This document shows, piece after piece, positions 16,824-27,299 of a DNA stretch of 64,000 nucleotides (position 1 is its first letter; each line of letters starts with the position of its first letter). Made by a program: the position numbers and the translations under genes. Under the pieces are notes generated by a model. It was not told the origin of the DNA. It made no database searches and saw nothing but the letters and a program-made list of their open reading frames with translations. The stretch is from Paracoccus sp. MA (GTDB lineage Bacteria; Pseudomonadota; Alphaproteobacteria; Rhodobacterales; Rhodobacteraceae), in NCBI RefSeq assembly GCF_020990385.1, contig NZ_CP087598.1:1927001-1991000 (forward strand), in the 5' to 3' direction.

Positions 16824-17455
16824 CTCACCGTTCCTGTTTGGCGCGGCTCATACAACTCCCGGGCGCCGCTGTCCACCGTCCGGGCGCAGACCGGCGGGAC
16901 TGTGCGGGTTGCGTGCCGCAGATTCCGCCGCCCGTCCGGCATCCGCGACGCGCATGGCGGCAGGTGGGTGCCCGGAAAAGATCATCGCCATGCAGCTGAC
17001 GGGCGGGGATGGTCGCGGCGCCGGCTGGAGAGCCGGCTCTTGGGGATTGCCGCACCTTGGCGAAGAAGGCGAGCTGCCCGCGCCACCGGGAAGCGGTTGT
17101 CCGGCCGCCCGGGCTGCCGGCTCTTGCGGATCGCCGGCCAAGCGCACGCGGGCGGAATAGGCAAGCGGCGAAGGCCACGGTCGGCCAGTGGCACGCGCGG
17201 CCCCGTCCTATCCACGGCCACGCGCCTGCTCGACGGTCGGGCGAAAGCTTCGCCAAGGCCGACCGCCGCTTGTCTGCCGGGAAAGCGCGACAGGACCGGA
17301 CCGCATTCCGCGTCCCTTGCATGCACCCGCGCCCGATCCCGCCTGCCGACTCATCTCTGAGGGCTCGGCCCAGCCTTCCCGCATTCCGCGAAAAGGAACC
17401 GACCAGCGCCCAGACCACAGCGCGGCTCCTGTCCGAACCCGAGCAAGACGACGGC
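16824..17455. other. 632-nt gap without a convincing gene
   Basis: Several open frames cross this stretch on both strands, but their translations are Arg/Ala/Gly-rich, have no recognisable domain and lack good ribosome-binding sites. The left end must hold the hspQ promoter and the right end the 3' region of the phosphate transporter gene. It could be a decayed gene; I see no repeat ends or mobile-element traces. Confidence 0.5.
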
Positions 17456-19084
17456 CTAGCCGGTCTTCAGCCGGCTTTCGATCAGCAGGTCGGCCTCGTC
17501 CAGGATCGGATGCGCGACCGAGACGATATGCGCGTTCACCCGCTTCAGGTCGCGCAGGATGTCCAGATGCAGCGAAGAGGTCTGCTGGCTGTCGGGCCGC
17601 CCCTCGCGCAGCCGCATCAGATGGCGCTGCGAGGACAGGCGTTCCAGGCGCCGGATCTCGACCTTCTCCTCCATCAGCTGGCGCGCCAGTTCGCGGTCGC
17701 GGGTCATGAAGACGGTCTGGGCGATGCGCAGGTTCTCGATGGTCATCAGGAACAGCCCGTCGAGTTCGCGATAGCCCTCTTCCGAAAAGCGCAGCGACAG
17801 CGCCGCCTTCTTGCGGATCTCGGGGCCGAGGCCCTTGTCGATGATGTCGCCAACATGTTCCAGGTTGATGACATAATCCAGGATGGTGATGGCCTGGCGC
17901 CGCTCGGCCTCGCCGGCCTCGCGACCGAGGCGGGAGAGGAAGCTCTTGACCTCCTGCTGCATGCGGTCCACGCGCTGCTCCAGCACCTCGACCTCGGCCA
18001 GCGGCGCGTCATCGCCGCGGGCGAAGGCGGTGCGGGCCTGCTGCAGCATCCGCTCGACCACGTCGCCGATGGCCAGCGCGGCGCGGCTGGCGCGGGCCAA
18101 GGCGACAGCGGGCGTGTCCAGTGCCGTGCCGTCCAGCAGCTGCGCCTCGATCGGCGGGGGCTGCTCCTCCTCGCGCAGGATCGCGGCGGTCAAACGGGTG
18201 ACCAGGCCCGAAAAGGGCCAGATCGCCGCCGCCAGCAACAGGTTGAAGGCCAGATGAGCCTCGACCGCCAGCCCGGTCTCGGGCAGCGGCACGGCGGTCA
18301 GCAGCTGCGCCGCCCGCCCGGCCAGCGGCAGCACCAGCAGGCAGCCGACGCCGCGCACGATCAGGTTGCCCAAGGCGACGCGGCGGGCGGCGATCCCCTG
18401 CCCGGCGGTGGCCAGGACCGGCGGAATCGCCCCGCCCAGATTGGCGCCCAGCACCAGCACCACGGTCAGCGCCGGGTCCATGCCCAGCGACAGCACCAGC
18501 ATCACCACCGCCAGCGAGGACGAGCACAGCACCGCCAGCCCGGCCGCGAAGGCCAGCGCCACCGGCCAGGCATTGCCCAGCATGGCCAGGAAGGCCGCCA
18601 TGGCCGCGGAATCCCGCAGCGGCTCGGTCGCCTGGCCCAGCAGGGCCAGCGACAGCAGCATCAGCGCAATGCCGATCAGCGCCACCCCGCCCCCCGACCA
18701 GCCGCGGCGGTCCTGCCGGCGCAGCACATAGCCGACCAGCAACAGCACCGGCACCAGCGCCTCGATCCCCGAGGCGACGATCCAGGCGGTCAGGGCCGTG
18801 CCCAGATTGGCGCCCAGCAGCGCGATCTGCGCCATGCGGGGCCGGATCATGCCGCGATCCACGAAAGAGGCGGTCATCAGCGCCGTCGCGGTCGAGCTTT
18901 GCAGCCCCAGCGTCGCCACCAGACCCGAAACGAAGGCCCGCGGCCCGGTGCGCGTGCCGCGCCCCAGCACCATCTTGAGCCTGACCCCGAAGGCGCGCAC
19001 CATCCCGTCGCGCACCAGCGCCAGCCCGAAGAGCAGCAGCGCCACGGCACCGGCCAGCTGGAACATGACGGACAAGGACTGCAC
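17456..19084 (-). CDS. Na+/phosphate cotransporter family protein with C-terminal PhoU-like domain
   Basis: A 542-residue inner-membrane transporter. The N-terminal 300 residues hold two Na/Pi-cotransporter repeats, the first with the signature QSSTATALM and the second with LCSSSLAVVM. Helices continue to about residue 310, followed by a soluble helical PhoU-like domain that may sense phosphate status. The GTG start at 19084 is supported by AGGAGG nine nt upstream; an ATG six codons later has none. It is probably a low-affinity phosphate system. Monocistronic; no pho box was identified by eye. Confidence 0.9.
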   Translation of the reverse strand: MQSLSVMFQLAGAVALLLFGLALVRDGMVRAFGVRLKMVLGRGTRTGPRAFVSGLVATLGLQSSTATALMTASFVDRGMIRPRMAQIALLGANLGTALTAWIVASGIEALVPVLLLVGYVLRRQDRRGWSGGGVALIGIALMLLSLALLGQATEPLRDSAAMAAFLAMLGNAWPVALAFAAGLAVLCSSSLAVVMLVLSLGMDPALTVVLVLGANLGGAIPPVLATAGQGIAARRVALGNLIVRGVGCLLVLPLAGRAAQLLTAVPLPETGLAVEAHLAFNLLLAAAIWPFSGLVTRLTAAILREEEQPPPIEAQLLDGTALDTPAVALARASRAALAIGDVVERMLQQARTAFARGDDAPLAEVEVLEQRVDRMQQEVKSFLSRLGREAGEAERRQAITILDYVINLEHVGDIIDKGLGPEIRKKAALSLRFSEEGYRELDGLFLMTIENLRIAQTVFMTRDRELARQLMEEKVEIRRLERLSSQRHLMRLREGRPDSQQTSSLHLDILRDLKRVNAHIVSVAHPILDEADLLIESRLKTG

Positions 19085-19164
19085 GGCGCTTCACCTCCTG
19101 GCGCCGGGCCGGAACGGCGGACGGCGCATGCCTTCCCCCGATATTGGCCCCTCGCCCGCAAGGG

Positions 19165-19971
19165 TCAATGGATGGCGGGGATTTGAGGCATTTCCCGCCG
19201 AGGCCCTTGCGCCCCTGCCACATCGGCAGGCGGCCGGCGCGGCTCCGGGGGCAGGATCGGCGCGCGCCCGGCCTCGGTCAGCAGATGCGGCCCGGTCTCG
19301 TCCAGGACGACGACGCTCAGCGGCCCGCCATATGCGGCGCCGGTATCGATGGCCAGGCGGTTGCCGAAATGCGTCACCCGCTCGACCGGGCTGTGGCCAT
19401 GCACCACCAGCACCCCGTGATCGCCGGCATCGTCCAGAAAGCCCTTGCGGATCCAGACCAGGTCATGCTCGGTCTGCCGGGCCAGATCGACCCCGGGCCG
19501 GATGCCGGCATGCACGAACAGCGCCTGCGGCGCCAGATGCCACAGCGGCAGCGCGTCCAGCCAGCGCAGATGCGCCTCGGGCACCGCGCGCAGCACTTCG
19601 GCGCGGGTGCGGGCATGGTCGCGGATCTCGACGCCGTAAGAGGCCAGCGTCTCGGCCGCGCCCAGCGAGCCATGGTCCAGCCAGTGCCGCCCCGAGGCCA
19701 GACCGGGATCGATCCAGTCCGGCTGCAACACGAGCCGCGGCAGGAAACGGTCGTGATTGCCCTTCAGCACGATCCAGGGCCGGCCCTCGGCCTGGCCGCG
19801 CATCAGGTAATCGACCACGCCGCGCGAATCCGGGCCGCGGTCCAGCAGATCGCCGACATGGACCAGCGTGCCGCCGCCGCCCCGCGCCGCATCGTCGCGC
19901 GCGATCAGCTCATGCGCCGCCGTGAGCAGGTCCAGATGGCCGTGAATGTCGCCGATGGCATAGGTCCGCAT
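19165..19971 (-). CDS. metallophosphoesterase (PPP/ApaH-like serine/threonine phosphatase family)
   Basis: A 268-residue calcineurin-like phosphoesterase with all metal motifs: GDIHGH at residues 7-12, GDLLDRGPDS, and GNHDRFLP; later VVHGHSP and the catalytic His/Asn regions complete the site. Relatives hydrolyse phosphoproteins or diadenosine tetraphosphate, and the sequence alone does not separate these. It is downstream of serA on the same strand, but a strong hairpin lies between them, so it probably has its own promoter. Confidence 0.88.
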   Translation of the reverse strand: MRTYAIGDIHGHLDLLTAAHELIARDDAARGGGGTLVHVGDLLDRGPDSRGVVDYLMRGQAEGRPWIVLKGNHDRFLPRLVLQPDWIDPGLASGRHWLDHGSLGAAETLASYGVEIRDHARTRAEVLRAVPEAHLRWLDALPLWHLAPQALFVHAGIRPGVDLARQTEHDLVWIRKGFLDDAGDHGVLVVHGHSPVERVTHFGNRLAIDTGAAYGGPLSVVVLDETGPHLLTEAGRAPILPPEPRRPPADVAGAQGPRREMPQIPAIH

Positions 19972-19989
19972 GCCGCCCCCGCAAATGAA

Positions 19990-20015
19990 GACCCCCGGAG
20001 CCTAGTCCGGGGGTC
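19990..20015 (-). terminator. rho-independent terminator of serA
   Basis: GACCCCCGGA-GCCTAG-TCCGGGGGTC is a perfect 10-bp stem with a 6-nt loop, 9 nt past the serA stop, followed on the minus strand by TTCATTTG. Confidence 0.75.
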
Positions 20016-20023
20016 CGCAAGGT

Positions 20024-21613
20024 TCAAACCTCGAATTGCAGCGGCCGCACCTGCAGGAACTTGCCGGTGGCGCGCAGGGCCTCCAGCGCCTCGGGCTTCA
20101 GCGGCTCGTCAAGATAGAGGATGGCGATGGCATCGTCGCCGGTCTTGGTGCGGCCCAGGGTGAAATTGGCGATGTTCACGCCCAGATCGCCCAAGGTCAT
20201 GCCCAGCGCGCCGATGACGCCCGGCACGTCCCTGTTGCGGGTATAGAGCATATGCGCGCCGATCTCGGCATCGACATTGATGCCGCGGATCTGGATGAAG
20301 CGCGGCTTGCCGTCGCTGAACACCGTGCCCGCGATGGACCGCTCGCGCGTGTCGGTGACCACGGTGGCCTTGATATAGCCGTCGAAGACCCCCGACTTGC
20401 CCTGCGTCGTGGTCGCCACCTGCACGCCCCGCTCGGCGGCCATGACCGGGGCCGAGACCATGTTCACGTCCGGGTTGGTTGCCTGCATCACGCCCGCGAT
20501 CACCGCGGCGTTCAGCGCCTTGAGGTTCATCTCGGAGGCGACGCCGTCGTAAAGCACGTTGATCGCCTGGATCGGCTCGTCGGTCATCTGGCCGATGAAG
20601 GCGCCCAGATGCCCGGCCAGCTTCAGCCAGGGCCCCATCACCGCCGCTTCCTCGGCCGTGACCGAGGGCATGTTCAGCGCGTTCTGCACCGCGCCGGTCA
20701 GCAGATAGTCCGACATCTGCTCGGCGACCTGCAGGGCCACGTTCTCCTGCGCCTCGGTGGTCGAGGCGCCCAGATGCGGCGTCACCACCACATTCGGCAG
20801 GCCGAACAGCGGGCTTTCGGTCGCCGGCTCGGTGGCGAAGACGTCCAGCGCCGCCCCGGCGACATGGCCCGATTTCAGCAGCTCGGCCAAGGCCTCCTCG
20901 TCGATCAGCCCGCCGCGCGCCGCATTGACGATGCGCACGCCCTTCCTGGTCTTGGCCAGGTTCTCGCGCGACAGGATGTTGCGGGTCTTCTCGGTCAGCG
21001 GCACATGCAGGGTGATGAAATCGGCCTTGGCCAGCAACTCGTCCAGCTCGACCTTCTTCACCCCCAGCTCCTTGGCCCGATCCTCGGACAGGAAGGGGTC
21101 ATAGGCCAGCACCTTCATCTTCAGCCCCAGCGCCCGGTCGATGACGATGGAACCGATATTCCCCGCCCCGATGACGCCCAGCACCTTGTTGAAGACCTCG
21201 ACGCCCATGAAGCGGTTCTTCTCCCACTTGCCCTCATGGGTCGAGACGCTGGCCTCGGGCAATTGCCGCGCCACGGCGAACATCAGCGCGATGGCATGTT
21301 CGGCGGTCGTCACCGAGTTGCCGAAAGGCGTGTTCATCACGATGACGCCCTTCTTCGAGGCGGCCGGAATGTCGACATTGTCCACCCCGATCCCGGCGCG
21401 GCCGATCACCTTCAGATTGGTCGCGGCCTCCAGCAGCTTCGCCGTCACCTTGGTGGCCGAGCGGATGGCCAGCCCGTCATACTGGCCGATGATCTCCGCG
21501 AGCTTTTCCTTGTCCTTGCCGACATCCGGCAAATAATCCACCTCGACGCCGCGGTCGCGAAAGATCTGGACGGCGGTTTCCGAAAGCTTGTCCGAAACAA
21601 GAACCTTGGGCAT
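20024..21613 (-). CDS. serA: D-3-phosphoglycerate dehydrogenase
   Basis: First step of serine synthesis: oxidises 3-phosphoglycerate to 3-phosphohydroxypyruvate with NAD+. It is 529 residues, the long type. The N-terminal substrate domain is split by a Rossmann fold with GAGNIGSIVIDRA. Catalytic residues lie in NAARGGLIDEEAL (Arg/Glu region) and TPHLGASTTEAQ (His). The C-terminal part has the intervening domain and an ACT domain (GVIGALGMTLGDLGVNIANF) that usually binds serine for feedback inhibition. It follows serC with a 112-nt gap that contains an intergenic repeat and a hairpin. Confidence 0.97.
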   Translation of the reverse strand: MPKVLVSDKLSETAVQIFRDRGVEVDYLPDVGKDKEKLAEIIGQYDGLAIRSATKVTAKLLEAATNLKVIGRAGIGVDNVDIPAASKKGVIVMNTPFGNSVTTAEHAIALMFAVARQLPEASVSTHEGKWEKNRFMGVEVFNKVLGVIGAGNIGSIVIDRALGLKMKVLAYDPFLSEDRAKELGVKKVELDELLAKADFITLHVPLTEKTRNILSRENLAKTRKGVRIVNAARGGLIDEEALAELLKSGHVAGAALDVFATEPATESPLFGLPNVVVTPHLGASTTEAQENVALQVAEQMSDYLLTGAVQNALNMPSVTAEEAAVMGPWLKLAGHLGAFIGQMTDEPIQAINVLYDGVASEMNLKALNAAVIAGVMQATNPDVNMVSAPVMAAERGVQVATTTQGKSGVFDGYIKATVVTDTRERSIAGTVFSDGKPRFIQIRGINVDAEIGAHMLYTRNRDVPGVIGALGMTLGDLGVNIANFTLGRTKTGDDAIAILYLDEPLKPEALEALRATGKFLQVRPLQFEV

Positions 21614-21667
21614 TTCTCTATCCTCTGGATATGCGGGGGCCGGCGGCGGGCGACATGGCCCATCCGG

Positions 21668-21693
21668 CTTTCACCGTTTCACAAATACTCCGG
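21668..21693 (+). repeat. 26-nt intergenic repeat, copy 1
   Basis: Begins CTTTCACCGTTTC and continues ACAAATACTCCGG. It matches the copy at 26269-26294 at 24 of 26 positions. It lies between serC and serA and is followed at once by a G-rich segment and a hairpin. Confidence 0.7.
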
Positions 21694-21700
21694 GGGGTGC

Positions 21701-21717
21701 GGGGGGCAGCGCCCCCC
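21701..21717. terminator. GC hairpin in the serC-serA gap
   Basis: GGGGGGC-AGC-GCCCCCC, a 7-bp stem directly after repeat copy 1 and 9 nt beyond the serC stop. It may attenuate read-through from serC into serA; no T-run is seen. Confidence 0.45.
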
Positions 21718-21725
21718 GTTCACCG

Positions 21726-22880
<1,155 letters not shown>

Positions 22881-23072
22881 GATGTTAGCCTTCCAGCTAT
22901 AAGCGCCGCGTTGGGGCGGCGTGTCCCGCTGACCGCCTTAGCGCCGGCGAGGGATTCCCGCAAGAAAAATTTGCAAGCGACGTTTGCGACAGATTCGCGG
23001 CATGAATCCGACCGATTGATCCGCGGCACCGCTTTGGCTAGTGCTGCCGCAAACAACCGCCAAGGGGCCTTC

Positions 23073-23948
23073 ATGTTCACCGTCACCATCCTCGCCGCGC
23101 CCGGCCGCGCGGACCTGTCCGCCGCGCTGGTCGAGGAACTCCGCGGCGCCTGGAACGGTGGCCGACCGCTCTGGCTGGCCCCGGGCATCGCCGCCGAATT
23201 TCCCCTCGCCGCCGAGCCGCAGGATTTCTGGCAGGTCTGGGACAGGCTGCAGGCCGAGGGGTTCGACCTCGCGATCCAGCCGACCGCGGGCCGGCGCAAG
23301 GCGGTGCTGCTCGCCGACATGGATTCGACCATGATCCAGCAGGAATGCATCGACGAGCTCGCGGATGTCGCCGGCGTGGGCGAGCGCGTCGCCGCCATCA
23401 CCGCCCGCGCCATGAACGGAGAGCTGAACTTCCACGAGGCGCTGCTGGCCCGCGTCGGCCTGCTGGCCGGCCTGCCCGAAACCGCGATCGGACAGGTGCT
23501 GGACAGCCGCATCACGCTGGCCCCCGGCGGCCGGCAGCTGGTCGCCACGATGCGGGCGCAGGGCGCCTATGCGGCGCTGGTCTCGGGCGGCTTCACCGAT
23601 TTCACCGGCCCGGTCGCCGCGGCGCTCGGCTTCGACGAGCACCGCGCCAACACGCTGCTGGCCGAGGAGGGCGTGCTGACCGGCCATGTCGCCCTGCCGA
23701 TCCTGGGCCGCGAGGCCAAGGTCGAGGCGCTGACCGACATCGCCGCCAGGCGCGGCCTCTCGCCCGCCGACGTGCTGGCGGTGGGCGACGGCGCCAACGA
23801 CCTGGGCATGCTGCAGCTGGCCGGCATGGGCGTCGCGCTGCATGCGAAACCCGTGGTCGCGGCGCAGGTCAGCCTGCGAATCAACCACGGCGACCTGACC
23901 GCCCTGCTCTATCTGCAAGGCTACGCGGCCGAGGAATTCGCAGAATAG
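23073..23948 (+). CDS. serB: phosphoserine phosphatase
   Basis: HAD-family phosphatase for the last step of serine synthesis, 291 residues. The nucleophile motif is LLADMDSTMIQQECIDELA, later VSGGFTDFTGPVA (Ser/Thr motif II) and VGDGANDLGMLQLAG (motif IV acidic pair). The N-terminal 85 residues are the non-catalytic domain common in proteobacterial SerB. ATG 23073 follows AAGGGG; longer in-frame starts run through the divergent serC promoter region. It is divergent from serC with a 192-nt gap. Confidence 0.96.
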   Translation: MFTVTILAAPGRADLSAALVEELRGAWNGGRPLWLAPGIAAEFPLAAEPQDFWQVWDRLQAEGFDLAIQPTAGRRKAVLLADMDSTMIQQECIDELADVAGVGERVAAITARAMNGELNFHEALLARVGLLAGLPETAIGQVLDSRITLAPGGRQLVATMRAQGAYAALVSGGFTDFTGPVAAALGFDEHRANTLLAEEGVLTGHVALPILGREAKVEALTDIAARRGLSPADVLAVGDGANDLGMLQLAGMGVALHAKPVVAAQVSLRINHGDLTALLYLQGYAAEEFAE

Positions 23949-23950
23949 CC

Positions 23951-23968
23951 ATGCGGGCATCCCCGCAT
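23951..23968 (+). terminator. small hairpin after serB
   Basis: ATGCGGG-CATC-CCCGCAT, a 7-bp stem starting 2 nt after the serB stop. No T-run. Confidence 0.4.
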
Positions 23969-24042
23969 CACCCCGCGGCAAAGCGCAGCGTGCAACCCGG
24001 CGTGAACTTGCGGTCATGACCGTTCGGTGACAGAAGCAGGGG

Positions 24043-24735
24043 ATGACTCCGCGCCTCAAAGCCCTTGCCGTGCATCTGCTGACCGCGACCGGAGCGGTGC
24101 TGTCCATGCTTGCCCTGCTGGCCGCCGCCCGGGCGGAATGGTCGCAGATGTTCTTCTGGCTGGTCGTCGCCCTGATCGTGGACGGCATCGACGGGCCGCT
24201 GGCGCGGCGCTATCACGTCAAGACCAACTGGCCGACCTATGACGGCGTGTTGATGGACCTGATCATCGACTACCTGACCTATGTCTTCATTCCCGCCTAT
24301 GCGCTGTTCATGTCGGGGCTGCTGCCGGGCTGGACCGGCTGGATCGCCATCATCGCCATCACCTATGGCAGCGTGATCTATTTCGCCGACACCCGCATGA
24401 AGACCCGCGACAATTCCTTTGCCGGCTTCCCCGCCTGCTGGAACATGGTGGTGCTGGTGCTGTTCGCGATCAAGCCGGATTTCTGGCTGACGCTCGCCAT
24501 CGTGGTGACGCTGGCGATCACCATGTTCACCAATGTGAAATTCATCCACCCGATGCGGACCGAACGCTGGCGGTCGGTCTCGCTGCCGGTGACCGTGGCC
24601 TGGGTCGGCTTTTCGGTCTGGGCGGTGCTGGTCGATTTCCATCCCGAAAGCTTTGCCCGCTGGGGACTTCTGCTCAGCTCGCTCTGGCTGATCTTCGCGG
24701 GCCTCGCCCAGCAACTGACCGAGAGACGGGGTTGA
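24043..24735 (+). CDS. pcs: phosphatidylcholine synthase
   Basis: Inner-membrane enzyme that condenses CDP-diacylglycerol with choline to give phosphatidylcholine directly, releasing CMP. It is 230 residues with about eight hydrophobic helices. The CDP-alcohol phosphatidyltransferase motif is present in the widened Pcs form: DGIDGPLARR, then G and two Asp residues in YDGVLMDLIID. The length and the motif spacing separate it from phosphatidylserine and phosphatidylglycerophosphate synthases. Choline would have to be imported; no choline genes are adjacent. Confidence 0.93.
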   Translation: MTPRLKALAVHLLTATGAVLSMLALLAAARAEWSQMFFWLVVALIVDGIDGPLARRYHVKTNWPTYDGVLMDLIIDYLTYVFIPAYALFMSGLLPGWTGWIAIIAITYGSVIYFADTRMKTRDNSFAGFPACWNMVVLVLFAIKPDFWLTLAIVVTLAITMFTNVKFIHPMRTERWRSVSLPVTVAWVGFSVWAVLVDFHPESFARWGLLLSSLWLIFAGLAQQLTERRG

Positions 24736-24788
24736 TCGCCGGGCGTTTTGCCGGGAATGTGCCCCTGGGATAAGCCAGGGGGACAGGG

Positions 24789-26258
24789 ATGTTCGCGAAA
24801 TTCATGCAGGCGGCCGCCGCGGCGGCCATGCTGGCAGCGCCGGCGCTGGCGGCGCCGGATTCGATCACGCTGGCCATGGTTCTCGAACCGCCGAACCTGG
24901 ACCCGACCGGGGGCGCCGCCGCCGCCATCGACGAGGTGGTCTATGCCAATGTCTTCGAGGGGCTGACCCGCGTCGCGCCCGACGGCAGCGTGCAGCCCGG
25001 CCTGGCCGAAAGCTGGGAAAGCGCGGACGGCAAGACCTATGTCTTCCACCTGCGGCCCGGCGTGACCTTCCACGACGGCAGCGCCTTCGACGCGCAGGAC
25101 GTGGTCTTCTCGCTCGACCGGGCCCGGGCGCCCGACAGCACCAACGCCCAGAAGGCGCTGTTCGAGGGCATCGAGACGGTCGAGGCGCTGGACCCGCTGA
25201 CCGTCCGCGTCACGCTGAAGGCCCCGGACGGCGGCTTCCCCTTCAAGATGGCCTGGGGCGATGCGGTGATGGTCGACCAGGCCAGCATCGCCGATATCGC
25301 CACCAGGCCCGTCGGCACCGGCCCCTTCAGGTTCGGCGCATGGCGGCAGGGCGACCATATCCGGCTCGACGCCTTCGACGGCTACTGGGGCGAGAGGCCG
25401 GCGCTGAAAACCGCCACCTTCCGCTTCATCGGCGATCCCAGCGCCGCCTTCGCGGCGATGATGGCGGGCGACATCGACGCCTTCCCGATCTATCCCGCCC
25501 CGGAGACCCTGGCCCAGCTGCAGGCCGATCCGCGCTTCAAGGTGCTGGTCGGCACCACCGAGGGCGAGACGATCCTGGCCATGAACCACAAGCACCCGGC
25601 GCTGGCCGGGGTGAAGGTGCGCGCGGCCATCGCCCATGCCATCGACCGCCAGGAAATCATCGACGGCGCGATGTTCGGCTACGGCACGCCCATCGGCACG
25701 CATTTCGCGCCGCATCATCCCGATTACGTCGATCTGACCGCGAAATCGCAATACGATCCGGACCTGTCGAAAAAGCTGCTGGCCGAGGCGGGGGCCGAGA
25801 ACCTGACCCTGCGCCTCGCCCTGCCGCCGACGCCCTATGCCCGCCGCGGCGGCGAGATCGTCGCCGCCAAGCTGCGCGCCGTGGGTATCCAGACGCAGAT
25901 CACCAACATGGAATGGGCGCAGTGGCTGGAGCAGGTGTTCAAGAGCGCCGATTACGACCTGAGCATCATCAGCCATGTCGAGCCGATGGACATCGATATC
26001 TACGGCCGCGAGGATTACTATTTCAACTACCGGAACCCCGCCTTCGACGAGGTCATGGCGAAGCTCGACGCCACCACCGACCCGGCCGAACGCTCGGCGC
26101 TGCTGAAACGGGCGCAGGAGATCCTGGCCGACGACCACGCCAACGCCTTCCTGTTCCAGATGGCGAAGACCGGCGTCGCCAAGGCGGAGATCGAGGGGCT
26201 CTGGGAAAACACCCCCATGCCGGCCAACGACCTGACCAAGGTGCATTGGAAGGAATAG
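24789..26258 (+). CDS. peptide/nickel-type ABC transporter substrate-binding protein (family 5)
   Basis: Periplasmic DppA/OppA-like protein of 489 residues with a signal peptide ending LAAPALA at about residue 21. Family features are EPPNLDPTGGAAAAIDEVVYANVFEGLTR near the N-terminus, YVFHLRPGVTFHDG, and GTGPFRFGAW. The matching permease and ATPase genes are absent here; the only ones of this class in the window are at 32605-35971, 6.3 kb downstream on the same strand. The ligand is probably a peptide or opine-like compound, not determined. Confidence 0.9.
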   Translation: MFAKFMQAAAAAAMLAAPALAAPDSITLAMVLEPPNLDPTGGAAAAIDEVVYANVFEGLTRVAPDGSVQPGLAESWESADGKTYVFHLRPGVTFHDGSAFDAQDVVFSLDRARAPDSTNAQKALFEGIETVEALDPLTVRVTLKAPDGGFPFKMAWGDAVMVDQASIADIATRPVGTGPFRFGAWRQGDHIRLDAFDGYWGERPALKTATFRFIGDPSAAFAAMMAGDIDAFPIYPAPETLAQLQADPRFKVLVGTTEGETILAMNHKHPALAGVKVRAAIAHAIDRQEIIDGAMFGYGTPIGTHFAPHHPDYVDLTAKSQYDPDLSKKLLAEAGAENLTLRLALPPTPYARRGGEIVAAKLRAVGIQTQITNMEWAQWLEQVFKSADYDLSIISHVEPMDIDIYGREDYYFNYRNPAFDEVMAKLDATTDPAERSALLKRAQEILADDHANAFLFQMAKTGVAKAEIEGLWENTPMPANDLTKVHWKE

Positions 26259-26270
26259 GGGGCACCCCCT
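26257..26270 (+). terminator. hairpin at the end of the family 5 binding-protein gene
   Basis: AGGGGG-CA-CCCCCT followed by TTTC, overlapping the last stop-codon bases of the binding-protein gene. A compact terminator-like structure directly in front of repeat copy 2. Confidence 0.5.
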
Positions 26271-26294
26271 TTCACCGTTTCCCAAATACTCAGG
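26269..26294 (+). repeat. 26-nt intergenic repeat, copy 2
   Basis: Begins CTTTCACCGTTTC and continues CCAAATACTCAGG; 24 of 26 positions match copy 1 at 21668-21693. It lies between the convergent binding-protein and lytic transglycosylase genes. Confidence 0.7.
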
Positions 26295-26318
26295 AAACGC
26301 CGCCGCCTGCGCGGCGCT

Positions 26319-27230
26319 TCAGTTCCTCAGCACCAGGCAGCGCCCGCCCAGGCTGCGCAGCCGGTTGCAGAAGGCATGGGCCTCGGTCTTCGAGGAATAG
26401 CCGATCTGCGCGGTATAAAGCTTGCGCGGCCCGCCCGAGATCTTGCGGTGCACATAGCTGACCCGCTTGCCGCCCAGGATCGGCCGCAATTGCCGGTTCA
26501 GCCGCGAGACCTGCTGGCTGACCCCGGACTGGCTGGGATGGGTGGCAACGATCACGCCCCAGGGCCAAGGATGTTCGGGGGTCTGGAACTCGCGCAGCTT
26601 GCGCTTGCCGGCCAGCTCGATGCAGGCCTCGCGGAAGGGCCGCTCCTTGTCCAGCCGCACGTCCAGCCGCGCCGGAGGCGTGTCGCGCCAGATCCAGGCC
26701 GTCTGGCCGGTGATCGCCTGCACATAATCCTGCGTCTCCCAGGGCAGGCTGCCGCCCTGCGCGACGAAGCGCGCGGCCCGGTTCTCGCCGCCGTTATAGG
26801 CGACGGCGGCAAGGCCGACATTGCCGAAGCTCGCGGTCAGCGTGGCCAGATAGCGCGCCGAGGCCTCGATGGCCTTGGCCGGGTTGAAGGGATCGTCCAG
26901 CCCGACCATCTCGGCCGTGCCGGGCATGAATTGCGCGATGCCCATGGCGCCGACCGGGCTGATCGCGCCCGGCTCGAACAGGCTTTCCTTCCACAGGAGC
27001 CGGGCGAAGAAATGCGGGTCGAGCCCGTTCCTGCCCGCCGCCCGCTCGATGGCGGTGCAGACATCCGGCACATAGCTCGCCAGCGAGATGCACTGGAGCC
27101 CGTCCTCGGTGCAGCGCAGCTTCTCGGAGGGGCGCGGCGCGCGCAGGCCCAGCAGCGCGTCCACCGCCTCATAGGCGGGCGCGGCGGTTGCAGCCAGAAC
27201 AGCGACAAGGGCCAGGACCAGACGGCGCAT
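26319..27230 (-). CDS. lytic murein transglycosylase with C-terminal SPOR-like domain
   Basis: Exported peptidoglycan-cleaving enzyme, 303 residues, with a signal peptide ending about residue 19 (TAAPAYE). The SLT domain is clear: catalytic Glu in LLWKESLFEPGAISPVGAMG, then GIAQFMPGTAEMVG, and the AVAYNGGENRAARF motif. The last 70 residues (LYTAQIGYSSKTEAHAFCNRL) look like a SPOR domain, which would target it to septal or denuded glycan. It converges with the peptide-binding protein gene and shares the strand of the KEA-rich and L,D-transpeptidase genes behind it. Confidence 0.92.
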   Translation of the reverse strand: MRRLVLALVAVLAATAAPAYEAVDALLGLRAPRPSEKLRCTEDGLQCISLASYVPDVCTAIERAAGRNGLDPHFFARLLWKESLFEPGAISPVGAMGIAQFMPGTAEMVGLDDPFNPAKAIEASARYLATLTASFGNVGLAAVAYNGGENRAARFVAQGGSLPWETQDYVQAITGQTAWIWRDTPPARLDVRLDKERPFREACIELAGKRKLREFQTPEHPWPWGVIVATHPSQSGVSQQVSRLNRQLRPILGGKRVSYVHRKISGGPRKLYTAQIGYSSKTEAHAFCNRLRSLGGRCLVLRN

Positions 27231-27299
27231 GCAAGACTCGGATGGATCGGGCAGGCTTCAGATAGCAGGCCGGGCGCGGCTTGGGAACCGCGCCCGCGT

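Noticed and set aside
16825..17418. 197-codon minus-strand frame in the hspQ-phosphate transporter gap
   Set aside because: Composition is Arg/Ala/Gly/Pro-rich with no recognisable fold and no Shine-Dalgarno. Overlapping frames on both strands look equally good, as expected by chance at this GC content.
22881..23072. Promoters for the divergent serC and serB genes
   Set aside because: Several partial -10-like hexamers are present but none has a convincing -35 partner, so no site was listed.
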